A stretch of 64,000 bases of DNA from Microbacterium maritypicum MF109 (GCF_000455825.1 NZ_ATAO01000217.1:221758-285757), one strand, 5' to 3'; numbered from the stretch's first letter, positions 8,659 to 16,553 are shown. Made by a program: numbers and translations. Notes: generated by a model from the letters alone, not told the origin.

Positions 8659-9000
8659 CTACTTGGTCGCGTTCGGGTGATGCGTGTGCACCTGCTCGAT
8701 CAACACAGCGTCACCGTCGATGTAGAACCAGATCCGCGCATCGCCCTGTGCTGTCGGCTTGTGCTGCCAGCGCTCGTGACGCGCCGCGCCGCGCTGGACG
8801 AACTGCAGCTCACCTCTCATCGGGTAGTTCGTCGGTGTGCGCTCCGCGGGAGTGCGAGTGAGGAAGTCCCAGGCATCCGCCATCGGGTTCCGGATGGTCG
8901 CGACCAGGTCTCGCCAGCCTTTCCGTGCTCCCGAGGTAGCAAACCGGACGGTGTACTCGGTCTTCTTCATGGGTCTGGGGACCAGGTCGTCCTTCGCCAC
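8659..9000 (-). CDS. RelE/ParE-like toxin of a type II toxin-antitoxin pair
   Basis: A 113-residue basic protein whose C-terminal half (RHERWQHKPTAQGDARIWFYIDGDAVLIEQVHTHHPNATK) resembles the strand-rich end of RelE/ParE-superfamily toxins, including the terminal His-His segment. A GTG start lies two bases after the antitoxin stop; an ATG ten residues later is an alternative. RelE-type toxins cleave ribosome-bound mRNA, while ParE types inhibit gyrase, and which applies is not resolved. Assignment rests largely on pairing with a Phd-type gene and on overall character. Confidence 0.65.
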   Translation of the reverse strand: MAKDDLVPRPMKKTEYTVRFATSGARKGWRDLVATIRNPMADAWDFLTRTPAERTPTNYPMRGELQFVQRGAARHERWQHKPTAQGDARIWFYIDGDAVLIEQVHTHHPNATK

Positions 9001-9002
9001 GT

Positions 9003-9461
9003 TCAGGGACGCTCGATCAGCTCGTCGTCATCCAGCCATTCGACAGGCTGAGCAGAGAGCCCTGCCGCGATAGCCGTCGCCGTCTCCCGCCAGGAGGTGA
9101 GCTCTGCGATAGCGAGGTGGGGCTGCCCCGTGGCAAATGATGCCCGAGCAGCATCGACGAGGTTCTGCGCGCACGCGGCTCGATCAGCCTCCGACAAGGC
9201 AAGCATCCAGGGGAATCGATCAGACATGCGCGCGGCAAGAGTGCCCTCGTCATCGAGGGTGACCGTGATGAGATCAGCAGCGAACTGCAGCAGCATTGCG
9301 CGAGCATCCGCCGCGCGCTGCGACATCAGCACGAGCGGCTCGCCGTCGCGACGCGTGATCCGAACCGTGTGATCTTCGGCCTCTGCGAACACATCTGCCG
9401 AATGCTTACTCAGGTCGGACGAACGACGAGACGTGATGTGAGGATCATGGATCAGGGTCAT
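9003..9461 (-). CDS. Phd/YefM-type antitoxin with C-terminal extension
   Basis: A 152-residue protein. Residues 1-55 resemble the prevent-host-death fold (SSDLSKHSADVFAEAEDHTVRITRRDGEPLVLMS), which binds DNA and represses the operon. The remaining 95 residues, more than twice the usual tail, end in an acidic WLDDDELIERP that could neutralise the basic toxin. The ATG at 9461 is preferred over a start 60 bases upstream because two operator-like repeats occupy 9472-9491 in front of it. The toxin gene follows after two bases. The extension makes it atypical for Phd and may carry a separate role. Confidence 0.7.
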   Translation of the reverse strand: MTLIHDPHITSRRSSDLSKHSADVFAEAEDHTVRITRRDGEPLVLMSQRAADARAMLLQFAADLITVTLDDEGTLAARMSDRFPWMLALSEADRAACAQNLVDAARASFATGQPHLAIAELTSWRETATAIAAGLSAQPVEWLDDDELIERP

Positions 9462-9471
9462 ATCCTCATGA

Positions 9472-9491
9472 TATTCGGAACGTATTCGGAA
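9472..9491. promoter_or_regulatory. Tandem operator repeats of the toxin-antitoxin promoter
   Basis: TATTCGGAA occurs twice with an 11-bp period (9472-9480 and 9483-9491), one DNA turn apart, just upstream of the antitoxin ATG. TATAGA near 9494-9499 on the minus strand could be the -10 element. This fits autorepression by the antitoxin. Confidence 0.55.
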
Positions 9492-9543
9492 GTCTATACG
9501 CCTCCCTCCGTAAGGAGTCACGACGGATGCCGACGCCGACCGC

Positions 9544-10845
9544 TCACGGGGTGAGCCGGTGCAGATCGCGTGGGAAGAGCGTCACCTCCCGGATGTTCGA
9601 CGCCTCGATGAGCCGCGACACCCAGCGCTCCAGGCCGATCGCGAAACCGCCATGCGGCGGCATCCCGTGGGCGAAGGCCGAGAGGTACGCGGAGTAGGCG
9701 TCGCGCGATTCACCCCGCGCCTCGATGGCCGCGGCGTACTCGGAGTGACGGTGCAGGCGTTGCCCGCCGGTCACGAGCTCGAGGCCACGGAAGATCAGGT
9801 CGAAGCTGTTGCTCCACCGCGGGTCGTCCGGTTGGGGGTGCGTGTAGAAGGGCCGCTTGCGCATCGGATACCCCTCCACGGCGAGCACGTCGCTGCCGTA
9901 CCGCTCCTTCGCCCATTCGCCGAGAGCGCGCTCGTGCGCCGGAGCCAGGTCGGGCTCGTCGTCCGGGGCGCCGACCCGCCGCAGCGCGTCCTGGAAGTGG
10001 ATCACCGGGATCTCGTCGGGGATCGTCGGAAGAGCGAGACCGAGGCGCTCGACGGCCTCCGCGCTCTCGGTGCGGATGCCGTCGATCATGCCGAGCAGGA
10101 CCCGATGCAGCAGCGCGAGCACATCGCGATGGTCGCGGATGAAGCCCAGCTCGGCGTCGAGCGACACGTATTCGGCGAGGTGCCTCACCGTGTCGTGCGG
10201 CTCGGCTCGGAACACAGGCCCCGTCTCGTAGACGCGCTCGAAGACGCCGACCAGCTGCTGCTTGAAGAACTGCGGACTCTGCGCGAGGTAGGCGGTGGTG
10301 CCGAAGTAGTCGACGGGGAACACGTTGGCCCCCGACTCCGTGACGGAGTCAACGAGCTTGGGCGTCTGGATCTCGGTGAATCCCTCGGCGTCGAGCGTGT
10401 GACGGAATGCGCGCATGCTCGCCGCCGCCAGCTCCCACTTGGCACGCTGGGCAGGATGCCGCCAGGTCACCGCCGCATGGTCGAGCACGGTCGGAAGCGC
10501 GGCGTCGAGTGTGGGACGCCACAGCTCGACGACCGGGGTGCGCGCGGGCTCCGAGAGCAGGGTGATGTCGGGAGCGGTCACCTCGATGCCGCCGGGGGCA
10601 TGCGCGTTCGCCGTGGCCGTACCTTCGATGCGCACGACCGTCTCCTCACCCGGCAGGCCGCCCTCCGGCAGCTGTTCGGGCCGGAACACGATCTGCGCGA
10701 GTCCGGTGCGGTCGCGCAGGATAAGGAACGACACGGTGGCGAGTTCCCTGCGCCGATGCACGTGTCCCATGAGGGTGATGCGCGCGCCAGGGGGCGTGAA
10801 CGGAAGCCGGGCGGCGAGAGTGCGAGCGGGGTCGGATGGCGACAT
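9544..10845 (-). CDS. aspS: Aspartyl-tRNA synthetase, archaeal type (aspartate--tRNA(Asn) ligase class)
   Basis: A 433-residue class IIb synthetase that charges tRNA with aspartate. The N-terminal OB-fold anticodon-binding domain (GHVHRRREL, VSFLILRDRTGLAQIVF) is followed by the catalytic core with motif 2 (YETGPVFRAEPHDTVRHLAEY) and motif 3 (GGFAIGLERWVSRLI). Its length and lack of the roughly 120-residue GAD insertion mark the archaeal type rather than the 590-residue bacterial enzyme. The His in GHVH sits where, as I recall, non-discriminating archaeal enzymes usually have Trp, so tRNA specificity should not be assumed. Bacteria with this form usually also hold a bacterial aspS elsewhere. 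Expression is probably governed by the T-box directly upstream. Confidence 0.88.
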   Translation of the reverse strand: MSPSDPARTLAARLPFTPPGARITLMGHVHRRRELATVSFLILRDRTGLAQIVFRPEQLPEGGLPGEETVVRIEGTATANAHAPGGIEVTAPDITLLSEPARTPVVELWRPTLDAALPTVLDHAAVTWRHPAQRAKWELAAASMRAFRHTLDAEGFTEIQTPKLVDSVTESGANVFPVDYFGTTAYLAQSPQFFKQQLVGVFERVYETGPVFRAEPHDTVRHLAEYVSLDAELGFIRDHRDVLALLHRVLLGMIDGIRTESAEAVERLGLALPTIPDEIPVIHFQDALRRVGAPDDEPDLAPAHERALGEWAKERYGSDVLAVEGYPMRKRPFYTHPQPDDPRWSNSFDLIFRGLELVTGGQRLHRHSEYAAAIEARGESRDAYSAYLSAFAHGMPPHGGFAIGLERWVSRLIEASNIREVTLFPRDLHRLTP

Positions 10846-10995
10846 GATTCCTCCAGGTGGCGAAAGCCCTGGAGGTGCGGGCGGGGGCTAGATCGCGGTG
10901 CCACCACACCTTCGCCGATCGCTCATCGGCCTCTCGTCGATACGCCGGACGCGCGGGAGCCGCCTGCCCGAAGGCCGAGGGTCGTCACTCCCTCG
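10846..10995 (-). promoter_or_regulatory. Translational T-box riboswitch of aspS with putative Asp (GAC) specifier
   Basis: Read on the minus strand, the leader starts with a short stem I (CGAGGG/CCCTCG, 10976-10995) whose loop is AGTGACGA; GAC, an Asp codon, can be read at 10983-10981. About 70 bases later comes the T-box hallmark, TGGCACCGCG (10903-10894), which pairs with the tRNA acceptor end. The last element is an 8-bp helix between CCTCCAGG (10875-10868) and CCTGGAGG (10857-10850), hiding the GGAGG ribosome site of aspS. That matches the translational, ultrashort-stem-I class known for actinobacterial ileS. Stem I overlaps the stop codon of the upstream exporter gene, so the promoter must lie inside or before that gene. 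Confidence 0.8.
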
Positions 10996-11932
10996 CAGCT
11001 GCCGTCGCCATCGTAACATCGCGCTCACCCTCTCCCCCGGCGCGTGCTTCGCTCACGAGCACGGCCGCGACGCCGGCGGCGCACAGAACGAATCCGAGGA
11101 GCGTGATGACGGTGAGCGGCTCCCCGAGCAGCAGCGCTCCCGCGGCTGCGGTCGTCGGAGCGACCAGGAAGAGCAGCGCGTTCAATGCTGTGATGCCCAC
11201 CCGGCGCAGCAGCCACCAGTACAGCCCGTAGGCGGCGAGAGTCGGGAAGGCGGCGGCGAATCCTGCGGCGAGCCAGAACGAGACGGATGCCGGGGGCGCG
11301 AGCGCTCCGAAGACCGCGGCGATGGGCACGAGTGCCACGGCCGTCACGGTCACGTGGATGGCCAGCGTGACGAGGGTGCCGGTCCGCGGCGCCGAGCGGC
11401 GCTGGAGGAACGTGCCGACGATCAGGCAGGCCATTGCCAGCGCCGGCCACACATAGCTGGACGGGTGCGCCTCCGAATCGTCGAGCTGCGACCGCACGAC
11501 CAGGAGCACACCCGCCGCCCCGACGAGGAGTCCGGCCCACTGCACTCCGCGGACGCGCAGGCCCAGCAGCGGACCGACCAGGACCGCGACGATGAGCGGC
11601 TGCACGGCGTCGATCAGCGCGGTCGTCCCTGTCGCGACGCCCGCCGCGATCGCCGCATAGACCGATGCGCAGTAGCCGAACTGCGCGAAGAGGCCGATGA
11701 GCGCCTGCCGCCCGACATCGACGCGAGTGATGCCCTCGGAGGCCCCGGTGAGCGCCACGATGACGACCAGGATCACCGCGAGCGGCACGAACCGCCACAC
11801 GAGCAGGGTCAGGGGTGCCACGGCCTCGACGGCGATCGCGGGCACGAGGAAGCCGGAGCTCCATGTCACGACGAACGCCGCGGAGGCCAGCACCGTCACC
11901 ACGAGACGAAGTACACCGATCTGTTTACTCAT
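10985..11932 (-). CDS. EamA/DMT superfamily metabolite exporter
   Basis: A 315-residue inner-membrane protein with ten predicted helices in two EamA repeats (roughly residues 10-145 and 160-300). Typical features are the conserved TWSSGFL in helix 1, a Pro-rich helix end AVQPLIVAVLVGPLLGL and the second-repeat LVAPTTAAAGALLLGE. Members export amino acids or other small metabolites. The ATG at 11932 lies against a divergent TetR gene with a shared 47-bp promoter region. The 3' end overlaps the aspS T-box. Co-transcription could place the synthetase leader under the same regulator. Confidence 0.85.
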   Translation of the reverse strand: MSKQIGVLRLVVTVLASAAFVVTWSSGFLVPAIAVEAVAPLTLLVWRFVPLAVILVVIVALTGASEGITRVDVGRQALIGLFAQFGYCASVYAAIAAGVATGTTALIDAVQPLIVAVLVGPLLGLRVRGVQWAGLLVGAAGVLLVVRSQLDDSEAHPSSYVWPALAMACLIVGTFLQRRSAPRTGTLVTLAIHVTVTAVALVPIAAVFGALAPPASVSFWLAAGFAAAFPTLAAYGLYWWLLRRVGITALNALLFLVAPTTAAAGALLLGEPLTVITLLGFVLCAAGVAAVLVSEARAGGEGERDVTMATAAARE

Positions 11933-11939
11933 CTCAATG

Positions 11940-11959
11940 ACTATACAGGTCGGTGTAGT
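11940..11959. promoter_or_regulatory. TetR operator in the EamA/TetR divergent promoter
   Basis: ACTATACAGGTCGGTGTAGT is a near-palindrome (ACTATAC against GTGTAGT, one mismatch). Part of it, ACAGGTCGGTGTA at 11945-11957, also forms a wider inverted repeat with TACACCGATCTGT at 11912-11924, inside the first EamA codons, again with one mismatch. Its position between the two start codons suits autorepression by the TetR protein. Confidence 0.6.
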
Positions 11960-11979
11960 CAGAGCGGTATAGTAATGAC

Positions 11980-12576
11980 ATGGCCGTCCCGGTTCCCGAA
12001 CTCGCCCCGCTCACCCCCGGCGCCACCCGTGTGCTCGACGCGGCGTCACGACTCTTCTATGAACGCGGCATCCATGCGGTCGGCGTCGACACCATCGCCG
12101 ACGCGGCCGGGGTCACGAAGAAGACGCTCTACGATCGGTTCGGCTCGAAGGAAGCCCTGGTCGTCTCCTACCTCCAGCACCGCGACGCACTCTGGCGCGC
12201 GCACGTCGCCCGGCACCTCGACCGCACTCCCGAGCCCGGCATCGATCGGGTCCTCGCCGTGTTCGACGCGGCGATCACCTGGTCCGACGAGTACAGCCCG
12301 AAAGGGTGCAGTGCCATCAACGCCCGAGCGGAGATCGGCGACGGCCACGACGGCCACCCGGTCTTTCCCGAGGTGTCGCGGCAGAAGGCCTGGCTGCTGG
12401 AGCTGTTCTTCGAGCTGTGCCGCGAAGCGCACCTCTCGAAACCCGCCCTGATGTCGAAGGCCATGATGCTGCTCTACGAAGGTGCGATCGTCACGGTCGG
12501 GATGGAGACCTTCGCCGAGCCGTTCCAGGTGGCGCGAGAGCTGGCGCGCACCGCTCTGGAGCAGGACCGGCGCTGA
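11980..12576 (+). CDS. TetR family transcriptional regulator
   Basis: A 198-residue repressor. The N-terminal helix-turn-helix reads VLDAASRLFYERGIHAVGVDTIADAAGVTKKTLYDRFGSKEALVVSYLQ (residues 19-67), with the usual TKKTLYDRFGSKE recognition helix. The C-terminal ligand domain contains KGCSAINARAEI, seen in a subgroup of TetR proteins next to transporters. It is divergent from the EamA exporter and probably represses both genes until an exported metabolite binds. Its 3' end converges on the next MFS gene with nine bases between stops. Confidence 0.9.
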   Translation: MAVPVPELAPLTPGATRVLDAASRLFYERGIHAVGVDTIADAAGVTKKTLYDRFGSKEALVVSYLQHRDALWRAHVARHLDRTPEPGIDRVLAVFDAAITWSDEYSPKGCSAINARAEIGDGHDGHPVFPEVSRQKAWLLELFFELCREAHLSKPALMSKAMMLLYEGAIVTVGMETFAEPFQVARELARTALEQDRR

Positions 12577-12585
12577 CCGACCCCG

Positions 12586-14001
12586 TCAGCCGATCGACCG
12601 CTGCGGAGCCACGGTCCGGCGACGGACGAGCGGCATCACGGCAGCGGCGACCACGACGATCGCGGCGACGAGCACCGCCGTGGTGAAGCCGCCGACGACC
12701 ACCGCGGCGATCGTTCCCAGAACCGCGATCCCGAGACCGCCGCCCAGCGCGAAGCCGACCTCCTGGATCGCGCCGACCTGACCGGCGTCGTCTTCGGTGG
12801 TGACATCGAAGAGCGCGGTGGCCGCGAGCGTCGCCCCGATGCCGAAGCCGAAGCCGACGAGAGCCAGCGGCGCGGCGACGACCTCGGGATCGGTGAAGAG
12901 CCACGCCATTCCGCCGGCCTGCAGCAGCAGCGCACCGACGGTGAGCGCTTCGGCCCGCACCCAGCGGAGCGCGATCGGGGCGATCACTCCGCCGATCGCG
13001 ATGGCTGCCGCCTGCGGGAGGATCGCGAGACCGGCCTCGGCGGCGCTCCATCCTCTCGTGTCCTGCAGGTGCAGGCTCACCAGGAGCACGGATGCCGAGG
13101 AGACGCCGCTCGCGACGAGGATGCGGGTGATGGCGGGACTGAATCCCGGGATCCCGAACAGGCGCATGTCGATGAGCGGTTCGGACAGCCTCCGCTGGCG
13201 AAGGACGAAGAACACGAGGCTGCCGACGGCGACCACTGCGGCGATCCCCGCCGGCACGGGGGCGACGAGCGCCTCGTGCAGGGCGAAGGCGAGCGCGCCG
13301 AGAGCCACGATCGACGTGGCGATGCTCGGAAGATCCCATGACGGCGCCCGGGAGCTGCGGGAATCGGGTACCAGCCAGAGGGCGAGCACGCCGGCGAGCA
13401 CTGCCAGGGGCACACTCCCCAGCAGCAGCCAGCGCCATCCCGGCCCCTCCGCGAGGAACCCACCCAGAACCGGTCCCAGCGCACTGCCCACTCCGAACGT
13501 CGCCGTCCACAGCCCATACGCCAGCACCCGTTCCCTGGCGTGGTACTTCGCACCGATCGTGGCGACCACGCCGGCGACGACGAACGCCTCGGCGACGCCG
13601 AGGAGCGCCCGGACCGCGATGAGCAGCAGTCCGCTCTGCGCGAATCCGCCGACCGCGTTGAGCACCGCGAATCCGGCGAGGCCGATCAGCACGATCCGCT
13701 TCCGCCCGAAGGCGTCGCCGATCCGCGCCGCGAGGATGAGCGTCGCTGCGAGCGAGAGCGCGTAGACGTCGGCGAGCCAGAGACCCTCGGTGTCGCTGAG
13801 GGCGAGCTCGCCGCGGATGGCCGGAAGCGCCGTGGAGACGCTGCTGATGGTGAGCGCGCCGATCAGGATCCCGAGCAGCAGAGGCACCATCGCGAACCAG
13901 AGACGAAGGGTCGAACGCGCAGCGGTCACGGTGGGGGTGGAAGGCACGTGTTCAGTCTGTAAAGTACAGACAGAAGCTGCAAGTACGGTCATTCCTGTCA
14001 C
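12586..14001 (-). CDS. MFS transporter, DHA2-like drug exporter
   Basis: A roughly 471-residue membrane protein with 13-14 predicted helices. Motif A is RIGDAFGRKRIVLIG and the motif C region is YGLWTATFGVGSALGPVLGG. The family exports antibiotics, biocides and dyes by proton antiport. The start is uncertain: GTG at 14001 is listed, but GTG at 13947 is possible; neither has a good ribosome site, and the first 18 residues run through the operator region. It is divergent from an HxlR regulator with three phased boxes in between. Confidence 0.87.
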   Translation of the reverse strand: MTGMTVLAASVCTLQTEHVPSTPTVTAARSTLRLWFAMVPLLLGILIGALTISSVSTALPAIRGELALSDTEGLWLADVYALSLAATLILAARIGDAFGRKRIVLIGLAGFAVLNAVGGFAQSGLLLIAVRALLGVAEAFVVAGVVATIGAKYHARERVLAYGLWTATFGVGSALGPVLGGFLAEGPGWRWLLLGSVPLAVLAGVLALWLVPDSRSSRAPSWDLPSIATSIVALGALAFALHEALVAPVPAGIAAVVAVGSLVFFVLRQRRLSEPLIDMRLFGIPGFSPAITRILVASGVSSASVLLVSLHLQDTRGWSAAEAGLAILPQAAAIAIGGVIAPIALRWVRAEALTVGALLLQAGGMAWLFTDPEVVAAPLALVGFGFGIGATLAATALFDVTTEDDAGQVGAIQEVGFALGGGLGIAVLGTIAAVVVGGFTTAVLVAAIVVVAAAVMPLVRRRTVAPQRSIG

Positions 14002-14009
14002 GTACTGAC
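13964..14009. promoter_or_regulatory. Three GTAC boxes with 19-bp period in the MFS/HxlR divergent promoter
   Basis: GTACAGAC (13964), GTACGGTC (13983) and GTACTGAC (14002) are spaced exactly 19 bp apart. The first belongs to a perfect inverted repeat, GTCTGT-N5-ACAGAC (13955-13971); the last belongs to TGTCA-N5-TGACA (13997-14011). This arrangement suggests cooperative binding of two or three regulator dimers on one DNA face. Confidence 0.6.
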
Positions 14010-14012
14010 ACT

Positions 14013-14444
14013 ATGGATACTATGGACGACCGGCACGAGGAGGGTGCGATGAGGGAGAAGACCGAGCGGATCGTGCGCGACTGGTCGGAGTCATGCGACG
14101 CCGAGGTGTCGATAGCGGTCCTCGGCGGGGCCTGGAAGCCGAGCATCCTCACGCTTCTCGGCGAGCACGAGGTGCTGCGGTTCGGAGAACTCGGGCGCCT
14201 CTTGGAGAACCCCACCGCGCGCGTGCTCACCCGCCAGCTGCGCGAGCTGGAGGAGGACGGACTCATCACCCGCACGGTGTACCGGCAGGTGCCGCCGAAG
14301 GTCGAGTACCGCCTGAGCGCACTCGGCACGAGCGCCACCCCGCTGCTCCTCGAGCTCACACGGTGGGGCACCCAGTACGCCGAACAGCAGCGGGCCGCGA
14401 CGATCGCCAGCGCACCCGACGACCGGGACGCCGTCGTCGCCTAG
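14013..14444 (+). CDS. HxlR family transcriptional regulator
   Basis: A 143-residue winged-helix regulator of the HxlR type. Characteristic blocks are VLGGAWKPSILTLLGEHEVLRFGELGRLL (residues 37-65), the recognition region TARVLTRQLRELEEDGLITR and the wing VYRQVPPKVEYRLSALG. Cys28 sits at the position where thiol- or quinone-sensing HxlR members often carry a redox cysteine. Two ATGs nine bases apart (14013, 14022) lie in a short direct repeat; either could start. Divergent from an MFS exporter, it probably senses an electrophile or drug and controls the exporter. Confidence 0.88.
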   Translation: MDTMDDRHEEGAMREKTERIVRDWSESCDAEVSIAVLGGAWKPSILTLLGEHEVLRFGELGRLLENPTARVLTRQLRELEEDGLITRTVYRQVPPKVEYRLSALGTSATPLLLELTRWGTQYAEQQRAATIASAPDDRDAVVA

Positions 14445-14452
14445 GCCGTCGC

Positions 14453-15343
14453 CTATTCGCTGTCGAGGAAGACCCCGACGCGCTCACCGTCGTACACGAA
14501 CTGCAGCGCCGTCCCTGAAGGGAAGCGTTCACTCAGCTCCTTGGGAGCGTTGCTGTCGAACGGCACCTCGACGGTCACGGGGAACGTGCCCACGGCGCAC
14601 CCCGTGTACATGGGTCCGTCGTAGCTCCAGCCCTCGGAGACGTCGAACTCGTCCTTCGCGGGCACCTGGTCCGCACGGAAGACCGTGAGACAGTTCGACC
14701 CGACAGAGCCGTTGTAGTATCCACCGGCGCTCTCCACGAGAGCCAGCCCGTAGAAGTCGAACACCGCCGAACTCGGTCCTGCCCCCATCCACCCGGCCGG
14801 AATCTCCAGGGTCGACGTCGATTCGAGCGTGGCGATCTGCGGAGCCCCCGACGAGGTGGCCACGGGCGAGATCTTCACGAGCGCGAACGTGATCGCCGCC
14901 GACACCGCGGCTGCAGCCACGATCGCGACCACCCACAGGATCCGGGTGGTCCGCACTGAGAACCAGGCCGCCAGACGCTCGGCCGGTTCCTCCTTCGGGG
15001 CGGCCTGCTCGGGCGGTTCGGCGCCGGAGCCGATGCCGGTGGCGTTGCTGGTGGCGGCGCCGTCGAACACGTCGAGCGCATCGTCACGCGCCTCCGGAGC
15101 GCCTCTCCCGAGCCGCGCCTCTCCCCGCCCGGACGCCACCGACAGAACCGGCTCGGGCTGCCGGACGACCTCCGGAACAGCCGCGACAGCATCGTCGGCA
15201 GCGGGCTTCGGCTGCCTCATCGCCTCCAGCTGCTGGAGGCGATGGAGCGCGGCCGGATCGTTCTCGATGTCCGCCGTCGGACCATAGGCGCGGGCCCGGA
15301 GGGCGCGAAGCTCGTCATCAGCCGCAGTGCTCATCTCCGGCAT
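14453..15343 (-). CDS. Single-pass membrane protein with C-terminal extracytoplasmic domain, unknown function
   Basis: A 296-residue protein I do not recognise. Residues 1-125 are hydrophilic, charged and Pro/Ala-rich; a single membrane helix, ILWVVAIVAAAAVSAAITFALV, spans about 134-155. The remaining 140 residues form a folded-looking outer domain with two cysteines (SNCLTV and YTGCAV) that could pair. Layout, an N-terminal cytoplasmic tail with one helix and a secreted domain, suits a cell-envelope protein. It converges with the HxlR gene and precedes a lipoprotein gene in the same direction, the gap between them being 19 bases, so the two may share a transcript with the lipoprotein first. 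Confidence 0.75.
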   Translation of the reverse strand: MPEMSTAADDELRALRARAYGPTADIENDPAALHRLQQLEAMRQPKPAADDAVAAVPEVVRQPEPVLSVASGRGEARLGRGAPEARDDALDVFDGAATSNATGIGSGAEPPEQAAPKEEPAERLAAWFSVRTTRILWVVAIVAAAAVSAAITFALVKISPVATSSGAPQIATLESTSTLEIPAGWMGAGPSSAVFDFYGLALVESAGGYYNGSVGSNCLTVFRADQVPAKDEFDVSEGWSYDGPMYTGCAVGTFPVTVEVPFDSNAPKELSERFPSGTALQFVYDGERVGVFLDSE

Positions 15344-15362
15344 CGTCTCACAGGCCGGAGGA

Positions 15363-15743
15363 TCAGCCGCAGAACGCCGAGGCCGAGTTCTTGAGCTGCT
15401 CGATGGCCTCGACCGTCTCCGGAGCCTGCAGGTCGGTCATGCCGCCGATCTGGGTCGCGCCCGAGCGGATCAGGTCGCCCAGCTGTCCGTCGACGTTCGA
15501 CGCGAGCCCCTCGAGCGATGCGACGAGTTCATCGCGGGCGGCATCGGCCTGCTCCGCCGATACCTCGCCCTGATCGAGCAGCGTCTGGTACTGCCCGTAG
15601 GCGTCGTCGATCGTGGTGCAGGTCGCCTGGACGTCGATGCCCACGGCGTCGCCGGCCATCTGCGTCACCTGCGAGCACCCGGCGAGCAGCCCGGCGGCGA
15701 GTCCGGCAGCGAGAACGACGGGGAGGACCACGATTCGGCGCAT
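15363..15743 (-). CDS. Predicted lipoprotein, helical, unknown function
   Basis: A 126-residue exported protein. Its N-terminus MRRIVVLPVVLAAGLAAGLLAGC is a type II signal peptide with lipobox LLAGC, so cleavage before Cys23 and diacylglyceryl attachment are expected. The mature part is mostly helical (EQADAARDELVASLEGLASNV) with two further cysteines, near the start (ATCTTIDDAY) and at the last-but-one position (SAFCG), which may form a disulfide. The longer upstream frame is rejected because it would precede the signal peptide. It is divergent from a two-component system whose regulator could control it. Confidence 0.78.
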   Translation of the reverse strand: MRRIVVLPVVLAAGLAAGLLAGCSQVTQMAGDAVGIDVQATCTTIDDAYGQYQTLLDQGEVSAEQADAARDELVASLEGLASNVDGQLGDLIRSGATQIGGMTDLQAPETVEAIEQLKNSASAFCG

Positions 15744-15773
15744 GCCACGAGGGTAGCCGGTCCGCCTGACGGC

Positions 15774-15810
15774 CTCCTGCGCCGCGTGCGATCTCCTGCG
15801 GCGCGTGCGA
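15774..15810. repeat. 18-bp tandem direct repeat in the two-component promoter region
   Basis: CTCCTGCGCCGCGTGCGA and CTCCTGCGGCGCGTGCGA lie 19 bp apart and differ at one base. They occupy the gap between the lipoprotein and response-regulator starts. They could be response-regulator sites or simply a local duplication. Confidence 0.5.
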
Positions 15811-15887
15811 CCGCGGGCATGGAGCATGTGCACGGGCGCCCCCGTCTATCATCGCAAGCGCGCGATGGCCGAGGAGGTGGGCGCCTG

Positions 15888-16553
15888 ATGAAGGTCATGC
15901 TCGTGGACGATGATGCGGAGATCCGCCTCGGTTTCACGACCGCCCTGCGACGCCGGGGCCACACCGTCGATACAGCCGAGGATGTCGCCTCGGCCCGCCG
16001 GCTCGCCGCACTCATCGTCCCGGATGTCGCGATCATCGACGTCATGCTCCCGGACGGCGACGGGTTCTCGCTGTGCCGAGAGATCCGCACCCGATGGGGC
16101 TTCCCGACCGTGATGCTCACCGCGCGAGACGAGGATGCAGACGTCGTCGTCGGCCTCGACGCCGGAGCCGACGACTACATCGCCAAGCCCGTCAGCGTGA
16201 CCGTGCTCGAAGCACGCCTGCGGACGGTTCTGCGTCGCAGCTCCCGCCTCACCGTGGAGCCCCTGCGTGTCGGGTCGCTCGAACTGCACGAGGACTCCGC
16301 CGAGGCGCTGGCCGACGGCGAGCCCCTCCCGCTGAGCGCCACCGAGTTCCGGCTCCTCCATGAGCTGGCCCTGAATGACGGACACGCTCTGAGCCGCTCC
16401 CGACTGATCGATGCGGTCTGGGCGCAGTCGCCGCCCGACACCCCGCGGGTCGTGGACACCGCCATCCAGCGGCTGCGTGCCAAACTGACCGCAGCGAAGG
16501 TCTCGACGCCGCAGCTGGAGACCATCCGCGGGATCGGATACCGGCTGCGATGA
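15888..16553 (+). CDS. OmpR-family response regulator
   Basis: A 221-residue DNA-binding regulator. The receiver domain starts MKVMLVDDDAEIRLG, with acidic pocket residues 7-9, phosphoacceptor Asp51 (AIIDVMLPDGDGF) and the conserved Lys in DDYIAKPVS. The C-terminal winged helix shows LSATEFRLLHELALNDGHALSRSRLIDAVW and ends with IRGIGYRLR. A strong GGAGG ribosome site precedes the ATG. The stop overlaps the kinase start by four bases (ATGA), so the two are translationally coupled. Targets probably include the downstream LCP gene, whose promoter carries a PhoP-like repeat. Confidence 0.95.
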   Translation: MKVMLVDDDAEIRLGFTTALRRRGHTVDTAEDVASARRLAALIVPDVAIIDVMLPDGDGFSLCREIRTRWGFPTVMLTARDEDADVVVGLDAGADDYIAKPVSVTVLEARLRTVLRRSSRLTVEPLRVGSLELHEDSAEALADGEPLPLSATEFRLLHELALNDGHALSRSRLIDAVWAQSPPDTPRVVDTAIQRLRAKLTAAKVSTPQLETIRGIGYRLR

